Of a DNA stretch of 57,643 nucleotides, positions 8,979 to 15,389 are shown piece by piece. The DNA is from Lachnospiraceae bacterium (lineage in GTDB: Bacteria > Bacillota > Clostridia > Lachnospirales > Lachnospiraceae), in NCBI GenBank assembly GCA_021153325.1, contig JAGKTQ010000015.1, positions 1 to 57,643 of the forward strand, in the 5' to 3' direction. How positions within the stretch are numbered: position 1 is the stretch's first letter; every line of letters begins with the position of its first letter. A model generated the notes under the pieces. That model did not search any database and was not told the DNA's origin. It saw nothing but the letters and a program-made list of their open reading frames with translations. The translations under genes were made by a program, and so were the position numbers.

Positions 8979-9027
8979 TGATATTATTATGATAAGCAAT
9001 CGAGGAGATGTTCCCCGGTTGCTTTTT
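8979..9027 (+). promoter_or_regulatory. 15-bp TATTAT box followed by terminator-like hairpin, copy 1
   Basis: TGATATTATTATGAT (8979-8993) contains a TATGAT -10 hexamer. It is followed at once by the stem AGCAATCG (8995-9002) / CGGTTGCT (9016-9023) and a T run. The same box-hairpin pair recurs at 9861-9912. Confidence 0.55.
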
Positions 9028-9032
9028 CTTTT

Positions 9033-9221
9033 GGGTATAATCTTTCCGTAATTGTGAAAGATTTTCCTGAAATCTTGCCGGAATTGTGCATGTTACGAGT
9101 CAAAAATACTGTGACAATAGTTACAGAACAGAATGACCGTACTGACAGCTACCAGATTAGGGAAGTAGGCCGTGATGATGAAACTAGCCTGCCAAGGATG
9201 GATATACGTGATATCGGGTGA
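9033..9221 (+). pseudogene. Decayed open reading frame A in the element's left end
   Basis: This frame is open for about 62 codons and ends with MDIRDIG then TGA. It has no start codon with a ribosome binding site and appears to continue straight out of the hairpin copy at 8995. I do not recognise the protein. It shares its frame with ORF B directly downstream, and the pair looks like the worn 3' and 5' parts of former element genes. Confidence 0.35.
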
Positions 9222-9236
9222 AAAGGAGTTGATATC

Positions 9237-9401
9237 ATAGGAAACTGTAAGCTTAACACGCAAAGGGTTGGAGCTTATTTATCAGATGACTCGGCGACGA
9301 GGCGGAAATTTTCCGCATATTTATATCATTTGGCTGTAGATTTACAGTTTCAAAATGATTCAGGAAATGCTATAGTTATAGTGGAATTGATAAAAGGTTA
9401 G
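9237..9401 (+). pseudogene. Decayed open reading frame B lacking a start codon
   Basis: AAAAGGAG at 9221-9228 sits where a ribosome binding site should, but the codon at the right spacing is ATA, not ATG. The 54-codon frame (containing AYLSDDSATRRKFSAYLYH) then runs to TAG. The layout stop, ribosome binding site, start is that of a normal gene junction, so this is probably a real element gene whose start was lost. Its 3' end contains the 15-bp box at 9368. Confidence 0.35.
9368..9382 (+). promoter_or_regulatory. 15-bp box, TATAGT type
   Basis: TGCTATAGTTATAGT fits the consensus TGrTATTaTTATnAT. It lies inside the 3' end of decayed frame B and precedes the first 11-bp repeat array. Unlike the later copies it has no recognisable array upstream. 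Confidence 0.45.
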
Positions 9402-9410
9402 AAGATGGCT

Positions 9411-9483
9411 TGTAGTCTTGCTGTAGTCCTCGTGTAGACATGGTGTCTACATTTTGTCTACATATTGTCGACATGGTGTAGGT
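9411..9483 (+). repeat. Array 1: seven 11-bp units, TGTAGTC/TGTCTAC type
   Basis: Units start at 9411, 9422, 9433, 9444, 9455, 9466 and 9477, an exact 11-bp period. The heptamers are TGTAGTC twice, TGTAGAC, TGTCTAC twice, TGTCGAC and a partial TGTAGG. The spacers vary. Units 3 and 4 also form a perfect hairpin. The last unit starts 26 bp before the box at 9503. Confidence 0.9.
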
Positions 9484-9502
9484 TCACAAGCTGATTTAAG
9501 TA

Positions 9503-9517
9503 TGATATTGTTATAGT
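9503..9517 (+). promoter_or_regulatory. 15-bp box after array 1
   Basis: TGATATTGTTATAGT with a TATAGT -10-like hexamer at 9512-9517. No recognisable -35 is present; array 1 occupies the activator position. The following bases GGACTTGATG match those after the box at 9368 (GGAATTGATA). Confidence 0.5.
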
Positions 9518-9545
9518 GGACTTGATGGATGTAGGGACTGACGCA

Positions 9546-9596
9546 TGTCCCCATATTGTCCCCATTCTGTCCCCACTTTGTCCCCATCTTGTCCCT
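9546..9596 (+). repeat. Array 2: five 11-bp units, TGTCCCC type
   Basis: Units start at 9546, 9557, 9568, 9579 and 9590, an exact 11-bp period. Four units read TGTCCCC and the last TGTCCC; the 4-bp spacers vary. The last unit starts 26 bp before the box at 9616. Confidence 0.92.
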
Positions 9597-9615
9597 TTTA
9601 GGAAAGAATGGATGG

Positions 9616-9630
9616 TGGTATTATTATAAT
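9616..9630 (+). promoter_or_regulatory. 15-bp box after array 2 with consensus TATAAT
   Basis: TGGTATTATTATAAT ends in a perfect TATAAT at 9625-9630. The -35 position (9602-9607) reads GAAAGA, so the promoter would depend on whatever binds array 2, if it is a promoter. Confidence 0.55.
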
Positions 9631-9648
9631 GGTCGATGAAGTAGCTAC

Positions 9649-9688
9649 TGACCCCCAAATGACCCCCAAGTGTACCCCAAATGTACCT
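9649..9688 (+). repeat. Array 3: four 11-bp units, TGACCCCC/TGTACCCC type
   Basis: Units start at 9649, 9660, 9671 and 9682, an exact 11-bp period: TGACCCCC twice, TGTACCCC, then TGTACC. The last unit starts 26 bp before the box at 9708. Confidence 0.9.
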
Positions 9689-9707
9689 TTGCAGGAGATT
9701 TTGGAAG

Positions 9708-9722
9708 TGATATTATTAGAAT
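9708..9722 (+). promoter_or_regulatory. 15-bp box after array 3
   Basis: TGATATTATTAGAAT with TAGAAT in the -10 position. Spacing to the preceding array is identical to that of the two previous modules. Confidence 0.5.
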
Positions 9723-9793
9723 GTCGAAAAAGAAGATAATATTTGCCTAACGGATAACCTATTATAAGCTTTCAAGTGGTGCTATAGTGTAGA

Positions 9794-9835
9794 TGTGACA
9801 ATTTGTGACAAATTAAGTAATCTTTGTGACAATCT
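9794..9835 (+). repeat. Array 4: TGTGACA units with about 10.5-bp phasing
   Basis: TGTGACA starts at 9794, 9804 and 9825, with a degraded unit near 9815. The last clear unit is 36 bp before the box at 9861, one turn more than in the other modules, so a decayed final unit near 9835 is likely. A degenerate TATAGT-containing stretch (9783-9788) lies just before it. Confidence 0.75.
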
Positions 9836-9860
9836 TGGAGTTTAATTAAAAAAAGAGCAG

Positions 9861-9875
9861 TGATATTATTATCAT
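9861..9875 (+). promoter_or_regulatory. 15-bp box after array 4, probable promoter of the small gene
   Basis: TGATATTATTATCAT has TATCAT at 9870-9875. A transcript starting about 7 bases later would begin in the hairpin at 9877 and then reach the gene at 9937. Confidence 0.5.
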
Positions 9876-9876
9876 G

Positions 9877-9912
9877 AGCAATCGAGATGCAAGAGTCCCG
9901 GTTGCTTTTTTT
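9877..9912 (+). terminator. Leader hairpin with T run (possible attenuator), copy 2
   Basis: AGCAATCG (9877-9884) pairs with CGGTTGCT (9899-9906, one G-U pair) and is followed by seven T residues. It stands between the box at 9861 and the gene at 9937, so the gene can be expressed only by readthrough or from another promoter. Confidence 0.65.
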
Positions 9913-9936
9913 ATTGCAGAAATGGAGAAAAAAGAA

Positions 9937-10167
9937 ATGGAATTAACTATCAGAGAAAAAGAAGTATTAAATGTATTTGGATGTATGAATTACGAGGCTA
10001 CTATGAAGCGCCTGGGCCTTGCGTGTGCGCTTATGGTGGATCCGCTAACAAAAGCCAGTGCTTGTTCGCTAAGAAACAAACTCGCTGAAATACCTTGTAA
10101 CATTTGGTACAGACACATTTATTGCCGCGCAAGAGAGGATCTCTTTGATGAGAATAAAGCAGCTTAA
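9937..10167 (+). CDS. Small protein of unknown function in the mobile element
   Basis: This is a 76-residue protein that I do not recognise. It starts MELTIREKEVLNVF, is mostly helical in character and has several Cys residues (a CMNYEATMKRLGLACAL stretch and YCRAREDLF near the end). The ATG at 9937 has GGAG 8 bases upstream; in-frame ATGs at 9922 and 9874 are possible, but the latter lies inside the -10 box and runs through the hairpin. It is the only gene downstream of the four repeat-array modules. Confidence 0.55.
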   Translation: MELTIREKEVLNVFGCMNYEATMKRLGLACALMVDPLTKASACSLRNKLAEIPCNIWYRHIYCRAREDLFDENKAA

Positions 10168-10174
10168 CTAAAAA

Positions 10175-10197
10175 GTTGCCACCGTTAAGGTGGCAAC
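10175..10197. terminator. Hairpin between convergent genes
   Basis: GTTGCCACC pairs perfectly with GGTGGCAAC around a GTTAA loop. It is flanked by A runs on both sides and so fits a minus-strand terminator for the kinase gene as well as a transcription stop for the small gene. Confidence 0.65.
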
Positions 10198-10224
10198 AAA
10201 GAGAACAAATTACTGATATAATAC

Positions 10225-11295
10225 TCACATAGGGAAGCATACTGCTTCAATTATGAAAAGAACAATCAATAAAGTAAAGACTACGGTAATGTCTAGTATC
10301 GCTATTCCTAAATAACGAACCAGGCGATTTTTATAGTTGCACAGAGGAATGAATTTTTGGACTCCCATATAGTTGAAGCACCCAAAAATAATAAACAACA
10401 TCATTCCTAATAAAAAAATGCGTTCTATCCATAAAGCAATGCCAAAAGTGTTTTGGACTTCTAATGAAAGACATAGCCATGAGATGAATAAATAACAAAG
10501 CGATGCAATAAGCATTTTCCATGGGGTTCTAGTTCTATAGCCTGGTGGAACGTACTGCAGTAAGGATTGAGGAAGTATCTTCTTGCGTGTAGGCTTAATA
10601 TGGACTTGTAGAGCTACTCTTAGTTCTTTAATGTTATTAAACCGCTCAGAAGGATTTATCTGAGTACATTTGATCACAATAGGGTTAAGATAATCAGAGA
10701 ATTCATTTATCGACGCAAGCATTTCCTTTAACAAAATCCCTAGTGAATATATGTCAGTTTGCGGCGATGATGAACCAAATCCATATTGCTCTGGGGCAGC
10801 GTATCCTTGTGTTCCTAAAAAGACGGTATCTTCTGTTGATGATGCAGAGTAATATTTGGCAGCGTTAAAATCGAGTAAAACAGCGTGATTATAGTTGGTT
10901 ATAATAACGTTAGAGGGCTTAATATCTCTATGAATTACAGCCGGTTTTATAGAGTGTAACTGCTCAAGAATATTACATAAATCAATCATATAATTAAGAA
11001 TATCTGCTTTGGACAAGGTTGAGGTCTGGATTAATTCTTGCAAAGAACATCCAGAAATGTATTCCTCGATTATTATGAGTTGATTATTTTCTTCATAGTA
11101 ATCAATTATCTTTGGTGTGCCGATAATATAGTTGTTATATAGGTGCTCATAGACATTGAGATTGTAAACATCAAGTATTTTTTTAATATAAATTTTTTGA
11201 TTTTCTTGGTGTTGTACCAAGAAAACTTTATGTGGTTCATTTATTGTAGCTATTGTTTTGTAATATGAAATAGCTAGTTTATGAGATAAATCCAC
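10225..11295 (-). CDS. Membrane-anchored Ser/Thr protein kinase (Hanks type)
   Basis: This is a 356-residue protein kinase. The catalytic loop HRDIKPSN is at 122-129, the magnesium loop reads DFN at 142-144 instead of DFG, and the activation segment ends GTQGYAAPE at 161-169. A Lys pair at 38-39 could be the ATP lysine, but the N-lobe is short and lacks a clear glycine-rich loop. Three or four hydrophobic segments between about 265 and 355 anchor the C-terminus, with no extracellular PASTA sensor. The start is GTG after AAGGGATG. It is divergent from the HTH gene 54 bases away. Substrates are unknown. Confidence 0.88.
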   Translation of the reverse strand: MDLSHKLAISYYKTIATINEPHKVFLVQHQENQKIYIKKILDVYNLNVYEHLYNNYIIGTPKIIDYYEENNQLIIIEEYISGCSLQELIQTSTLSKADILNYMIDLCNILEQLHSIKPAVIHRDIKPSNVIITNYNHAVLLDFNAAKYYSASSTEDTVFLGTQGYAAPEQYGFGSSSPQTDIYSLGILLKEMLASINEFSDYLNPIVIKCTQINPSERFNNIKELRVALQVHIKPTRKKILPQSLLQYVPPGYRTRTPWKMLIASLCYLFISWLCLSLEVQNTFGIALWIERIFLLGMMLFIIFGCFNYMGVQKFIPLCNYKNRLVRYLGIAILDITVVFTLLIVLFIIEAVCFPM

Positions 11296-11326
11296 GTTAT
11301 CATCCCTTTCCTTTATACTTGGTGTA

Positions 11327-11335
11327 ATTATATCA
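11327..11335 (-). promoter_or_regulatory. Extended -10 promoter of the kinase gene
   Basis: On the minus strand TGATATAAT is an extended -10 element upstream of the GTG at 11295; no good -35 is seen. It lies in the 54-bp divergent space where the HTH protein could bind. Confidence 0.5.
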
Positions 11336-11349
11336 GATGGGAGAACAGA

Positions 11350-11811
11350 ATGAGCGAAAAAAATACAAATGATTTGAAAGAAGTTCTAGGTAGGACTCAT
11401 TTATCAGAGTTTGATAAATACTGTAATGAAAATAAAGATAGTATGAATAATGATGAAGATTCTTTTTCAATATATATAAAGGATTTGTTAGCAAATAAGG
11501 GTATTACACAGCAGTCGGTTTTTTTGAATGCAGATATTCCGGAAAGATATGGATATAAATTGTTGTCTGGTGAAAAACATACTAAACAACGAGATGTTAT
11601 TCTGAGAATATGTTATGCTGCGGAATTATCATTAAATGAAACACAGAGAGCGTTGAAGAAATATGAAATGCCGGAATTGTATCCAAAGATTCCGAGAGAT
11701 GCCTTGATGATGATTATATTCAATGAAAGACCAGGTAGTATCCTTGATGTTAATGCTCTCTTAAAGAAAAATGGTATGGAACCTTTGCGAACAAGTGGAT
11801 TACAAGATTAA
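11350..11811 (+). CDS. Helix-turn-helix protein divergent from the kinase
   Basis: This 153-residue soluble protein has an XRE/cro-like helix-turn-helix in about residues 38-98, where IKDLLANKGITQQSVF, a short turn and RYGYKLLSGEKH follow the usual pattern. The C-terminal half (KIPRDALMMIIFNERPGSILDVNALL) is unassigned and helical. The N-terminus is acidic and Asn-rich. GATGGGAGA precedes the ATG. Its position back to back with the kinase suggests it regulates the pair or is phosphorylated by the kinase; neither is shown by sequence. Confidence 0.7.
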   Translation: MSEKNTNDLKEVLGRTHLSEFDKYCNENKDSMNNDEDSFSIYIKDLLANKGITQQSVFLNADIPERYGYKLLSGEKHTKQRDVILRICYAAELSLNETQRALKKYEMPELYPKIPRDALMMIIFNERPGSILDVNALLKKNGMEPLRTSGLQD

Positions 11812-11856
11812 ATAATAAATTACCACCATTGCGGGGGTAACAATAATACAACGTTG

Positions 11857-11865
11857 TGGTATAAT
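11857..11865 (+). promoter_or_regulatory. Extended -10 promoter of the VanZ-like operon
   Basis: TGGTATAAT gives TGnTATAAT, 36 bases before the GTG at 11902. A weak hairpin (about 11819-11841) just upstream may end the HTH gene transcript. Confidence 0.55.
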
Positions 11866-11901
11866 GTTGCTATATTCTGAAAATTAGAAGAAGTTGATCG
11901 A

Positions 11902-12339
11902 GTGAAAAAAAACAGAAAATATTTTTTCATAATTATGAACATCTTAGTTCCGATAATAATTGGAGCTGCCATCTATTATGTCATATCACCAAATGTAATT
12001 TTTGTACAGCAATTAGATTCTCTATTAGCCAGAGAAATACATGTTAATACAGCGTATTCTAATACTTCTATTATTCGTTTTGTTAGAAATTATTTGTTAG
12101 ATATGATGTGGGGATATGCATTAGTTTTTGCATTGTTCTTATTTACAGGTAATAATGCAGCAGAGATAAGGAAGATATTTATAATTGCGGTTATTTTCTC
12201 AGCAGTTATGGAGATTCTTCAACTTACATCATTTGCCAAGGGGATATTCGATGTGTTCGATATTATTGTTGAATTTCTTGCTGAGGTAACTGCTGTCTTT
12301 ATTATAAAAAAATATTACTCCGAGGAGGAAGAAACATGA
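11902..12339 (+). CDS. VanZ-like membrane protein
   Basis: This 145-residue protein has about four membrane segments (roughly 8-28, 62-80, 92-110, 118-136). The segment EILQLTSFAKGIFDVFDII matches the VanZ family pattern, with an EhxQ motif followed by a conserved Asp pair. VanZ relatives affect teicoplanin tolerance or lipid-linked cell surface traits, but the general family function is unclear. A GTG start follows AGAAGAAG. The stop overlaps the start of the next gene by 4 bases. Confidence 0.7.
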   Translation: MKKNRKYFFIIMNILVPIIIGAAIYYVISPNVIFVQQLDSLLAREIHVNTAYSNTSIIRFVRNYLLDMMWGYALVFALFLFTGNNAAEIRKIFIIAVIFSAVMEILQLTSFAKGIFDVFDIIVEFLAEVTAVFIIKKYYSEEEET

Positions 12340-13259
12340 AAAGAAGAGCTAAAGTATTAGCAATGGTTTTATGTCTTTCGCTTTTTGCTGCTATGGCTAT
12401 GGGAAGTGGTGAATCTGCTAGCGATAGTACCAAAAAAGACATCGTTTCATCAGATGGAAGTAGTACAACTACAACAGAAGAAACATCAGATGCTACTGCG
12501 GAAAAAGCAGAAAAAGTTGATGTAACAATTGAGGAGCAGGTTCTTGTAGACCAGGATGGTGTAAAAATTACAGCAACAGAGTATGTTACTGATAGCATCT
12601 GGGGTGATGGAATTAAGTTGTTAATTGAAAATGATTCTGACAGTGATTACACAGTAGGTTGCGACGCACTTATTGTTAATGATTACATGATTACAGATTT
12701 ATTTGTTTCAGAAATAGCTGCTGGTAAGAAAGCTAATGAAACAATGTATTTATCCTCATCTGGCTTAAAGGCCGCTGGTATCGATAATGTAGGAAAGATA
12801 GAAATGTATTTCCATGCATGTAATTCTGACTGGGATTATATCTTTAAGGAAGCATATTCAGAAATTCAGACATCAGCATATGCAAATATGGATACAACTC
12901 CAAATGATGCAGGAATGGAACTTTATAACGAAAATGGAGTAAGAATTGTTGGTAAAACAGTTGATGAAGGTTCATTCTGGGGAACAGCTGTATTATTATA
13001 CTGTGAAAATACTTCTGGAAAGAATGTAGGTATTTCTGTAGATGATATGTCAATTAATGGATTTATGATGAGTCCATTCTTCTCAACCACTGTATATGAT
13101 GGAAAGAAGTCTATTGATGAAATTACAATCTTCTCAAGCGATCTTGAAGAAAATGGAATTGAATCAATTGATGAGGTTGAGTTGAAATTCCATATTTATA
13201 ACAGCGATACATATGATACTATTGCTGACTCTGATCCCATTACATTCTCAGCAAAGTAA
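12336..13259 (+). CDS. Secreted protein with two tandem beta-rich domains
   Basis: This 307-residue exported protein starts with a signal peptide (1-22) that lacks a lipobox Cys. A Ser/Thr/Glu-rich linker (about 25-60) follows, then two related domains of about 110 residues each. Shared features are a VKIT/VRIVG strand, a S-x-W/FWG turn, DSDSDYTV/ENTSGKNV, and the matching ends KIEMYFHACNSD and VELKFHIYNSD. The domains resemble the DUF4352/DUF5067 type of Ig-like extracellular modules. A strong GAGGAGGA ribosome binding site is present. It probably acts at the cell surface with the neighbouring membrane proteins. Confidence 0.65.
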   Translation: MKRRAKVLAMVLCLSLFAAMAMGSGESASDSTKKDIVSSDGSSTTTTEETSDATAEKAEKVDVTIEEQVLVDQDGVKITATEYVTDSIWGDGIKLLIENDSDSDYTVGCDALIVNDYMITDLFVSEIAAGKKANETMYLSSSGLKAAGIDNVGKIEMYFHACNSDWDYIFKEAYSEIQTSAYANMDTTPNDAGMELYNENGVRIVGKTVDEGSFWGTAVLLYCENTSGKNVGISVDDMSINGFMMSPFFSTTVYDGKKSIDEITIFSSDLEENGIESIDEVELKFHIYNSDTYDTIADSDPITFSAK

Positions 13260-13283
13260 GAAAAAGTATAGGAGGATATTGTA

Positions 13284-13667
13284 GTGAAAATTTGGAAATT
13301 GGTATCAGGTATTTTATCAATGATTTTATTTGTTCTTGTAGCATTTCAGTCATGTGCTGCAGGTGTGGCAAATGCATTAGAGGCTAACGGAGAAGTGTCT
13401 GGTTCAGCCGGAATTATAGTTGCAATTCTTATGTTAGCAGGTGGTATCGTATCTGTTGCTACTAGAAAATCAGAGAAGAAAGGTGGAAACATTGCACTTA
13501 TTATTCTTTTTGGTTTAGCCGCACTTATGGGATTTGCAAATTATGGTAGCTATTCAGATTTAGCTATTTGGTCTGGTTGGTGCTTAATTAATGCTGTTCT
13601 TGCAGTTGTAGCACTTATCACTGGAAAGAAGAAAGTTGCAGATAGCACAACATCTGATGCAGAATAA
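13284..13667 (+). CDS. Small multi-pass membrane protein of unknown function
   Basis: This 127-residue protein has four hydrophobic segments (about 5-24, 41-58, 68-84, 94-113) and a charged cytoplasmic-type tail ending in an acidic stretch. It begins MKIWKLVSGILS with a GTG start after AGGAGGATA. It lies 24 bases after the secreted protein gene and is the last gene of the operon. I recognise no domain. Co-location suggests it partners the secreted protein. Confidence 0.6.
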   Translation: MKIWKLVSGILSMILFVLVAFQSCAAGVANALEANGEVSGSAGIIVAILMLAGGIVSVATRKSEKKGGNIALIILFGLAALMGFANYGSYSDLAIWSGWCLINAVLAVVALITGKKKVADSTTSDAE

Positions 13668-13697
13668 TGCTTGATAAATAATATACCGATGAAAGAT

Positions 13698-13740
13698 AAA
13701 TGGATCATTCCCGTAACAAGGAATGGTCCATTTCTGTTTT
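13698..13740 (+). terminator. Terminator of the cargo operon
   Basis: AAATGGA and CATTCC on the left pair with GGAATG and TCCATTT on the right around an 8-nt loop, followed by CTGTTTT. An outer ACCGAT/ATCGGT pairing extends the stem. Confidence 0.75.
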
Positions 13741-13756
13741 ATCGGTAAGCAGATTT

Positions 13757-14005
13757 TCAAGGTGCAACCTTGAACGGATTGTAAAGGCAGAGCCTTACGC
13801 GTGGTGCAGGAGCAAGACTCCGCCAGGATTGTAAAGGACAGAGTCCTTACGCAAGGTGTTGGAGCAAGGCTCTGACTCTGGTTAAGGGTGAAACGCCTTA
13901 GTCCGTCCAGGGTGACAACCTTGGCCCACCTTTGTTGCTTGCGACAAAGAGTAGTGGGTATTACTTGTCGCTAAATCGCAAGACTTTATGGTGCCTGGTC
14001 GGCAC
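13757..14005 (+). ncRNA. Chain of short hairpins upstream of the relaxase: structured RNA or oriT
   Basis: At least seven short stem-loops follow one another. Examples are TCAAGG/CCTTGA (13757-13773), AAGGC-AGA-GCCTT, GGAG/CTCC, AAGGAC-AGA-GTCCTT, TAAGG/CCTTA, CCAGGG/CCTTGG, CTTTGT/ACAAAG (13930-13949) and GTGCC/GGCAC (13991-14005). Two units of about 50 nt, beginning GGATTGTAAAGG at about 13775 and 13826, are near copies whose stem bases change in pairs. No open reading frame is convincing. The position just before the relaxase gene suits an origin of transfer; the paired changes suit a transcribed RNA. Confidence 0.5.
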
Positions 14006-14055
14006 TGACAAAACTGAATAACATGCCACATAAGAAAATAACTTTTGTGGAATTG

Positions 14056-14087
14056 AGGAATCGTGTGAGAATGCGGTTCCTTTTTTG
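14056..14087 (+). terminator. Leader hairpin with T run before the relaxase gene, copy 3
   Basis: AGGAATCG (14056-14063) pairs with CGGTTCCT (14074-14081), followed by six T residues. It ends the hairpin-chain region and stands 37 bases before the relaxase start. It matches the hairpins at 8995 and 9877 except for a compensatory C-G to G-C change. Confidence 0.7.
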
Positions 14088-14123
14088 TTGCAATTTTTTA
14101 GAAAAACGGAGGATGAAAAAGTT

Positions 14124-15389
14124 ATGAGAGCAACAAGACACAACGGAAGAGCAGGCAAGCATGGAGCCTATAATCCAAAGCACAATGACAGAGATTTTGA
14201 TGTAGAGCACGCTGATCACATTGATACGGTGAGGGCAGAGGGCAATGTTTATTGGGATTGTTACCAAGGTTATTGCTTACCTGGTTCCGGTCAAGAGAGG
14301 CAATTCACTTTCTCTGAGATTGAAAAGATTTATTACCAGGAGCATTACGGAGATCACATTGATGCTCAGAATGAAAGAAATGAAGCTGCAAGACATCCGG
14401 AAAGAAATCGAAGTGCAGAGGATGTTTTGAAGAACACGAAGACTTGTCCAGAGGAAACAATTTTACAGCTTGGCAACATTGATGGAACAATTCCTGCATC
14501 AACTTTTGCTCAGATATCTGCTGAGTATTTTGAGGAATTTGAAAAGAGATTTGGTTCACACATTCACATTTTGGATTGGGCCTTGCACCTGGATGAAACT
14601 ACTCCACATATTCATGAGCGCCATGTTTTTGATGCAGAAAATAGATATGGAGAGATATGTCCTCAGCAGGATAAAGCTTTGGAAGAACTTGGATTTGAAT
14701 TGCCGGATCCGGAGAAACCTAAGGGTAGATACAACAATAGAAAGATGTCTTTTGATGCAGAATGCAGAAATATTTTTCTTGAGATTTGTAAAAAGCATGG
14801 CATAGAGGTTGAGATGGAGCCGGTCTATGGTGGAGTCAGCTATCTTGAAAAAGCAGATTATATTGTGAAGAAGCTTCGTGAAGAAAATGCAAAGCTCACC
14901 GCAGAAAACCAGGAGCTTAAGCTAGAACACGATGAGCTTGTTGTTAAGGTTTCTGATCTAGATGCACTTGTAGAAAATGTATCAGAGATTGCTTATGAAA
15001 AAGCTTGTGAGGTTCTTACAAAAGAGATTACGGCCCAGGTAAGGGAAGAAGATATTTCAGCAATTGAAGATACAAAGACCTGGCTTGCATCCGATGAGAG
15101 AAAAGCTTCCAAGGAAACAAGAAATTATGCAATCAAGCAGCTTGCCGGTGTGCAGGATAAATTGAGAAAGCTTACTGACAAAGTGCTTGGAATTGTCCGC
15201 AAGGTATTCGAGGATCCTCAGAAAAAGAAAGTGGTTACTGCTGAAATTATTGAAAAGGCAAAGCCAAGTACATTGGCTCTGCTTGCGAAGAAGAAGCAGG
15301 AAGTTGAAGAAATAAATCAAAGGAAATCCGATATGGCAACTCAAGAAATTGATAATCCAAACAAAAAGAAGGGAGATACAAGTTTGTAA
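14124..15389 (+). CDS. MobV-family relaxase (plasmid recombination/mobilization protein)
   Basis: This 421-residue protein would nick the origin of transfer and lead strand transfer. The relaxase metal-binding motif HLDETTPHIH lies near residue 156, within a Pre/Mob domain spanning about 1-230. Residues about 240-300 (ENAKLTAENQELKLEHDELV) form a coiled coil, and the tail is Lys-rich. The ATG at 14124 follows GGAGG at a long 12-base spacing. The stop overlaps the ATG of the primase fragment by one base, indicating translational coupling. Confidence 0.85.
   Translation: MRATRHNGRAGKHGAYNPKHNDRDFDVEHADHIDTVRAEGNVYWDCYQGYCLPGSGQERQFTFSEIEKIYYQEHYGDHIDAQNERNEAARHPERNRSAEDVLKNTKTCPEETILQLGNIDGTIPASTFAQISAEYFEEFEKRFGSHIHILDWALHLDETTPHIHERHVFDAENRYGEICPQQDKALEELGFELPDPEKPKGRYNNRKMSFDAECRNIFLEICKKHGIEVEMEPVYGGVSYLEKADYIVKKLREENAKLTAENQELKLEHDELVVKVSDLDALVENVSEIAYEKACEVLTKEITAQVREEDISAIEDTKTWLASDERKASKETRNYAIKQLAGVQDKLRKLTDKVLGIVRKVFEDPQKKKVVTAEIIEKAKPSTLALLAKKKQEVEEINQRKSDMATQEIDNPNKKKGDTSL

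Noticed and set aside
9458..9658. Minus-strand open frame of 66 codons across arrays 1-3
   Set aside because: Its sequence simply translates the TGTCCCC repeats, it has no ribosome binding site, and the 11-bp period ignores codon structure.
9411..9835. The repeat arrays as a CRISPR array
   Set aside because: Units are 7 bp with 3-4 bp spacers at an 11-bp period. CRISPR repeats are about 23-48 bp with similar-sized spacers, and no cas genes are present.
9874..9936. N-terminal extension of the small gene from ATG 9874
   Set aside because: This ATG lies inside the TATCAT box and has no ribosome binding site. The extension would translate a terminator-like hairpin. The ATG at 9937 has a proper site.
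14470..14805. Second-frame 111-codon open frame inside the relaxase gene
   Set aside because: The relaxase frame carries the HLDETTPHIH motif over the same bases, so the second frame is a shadow.
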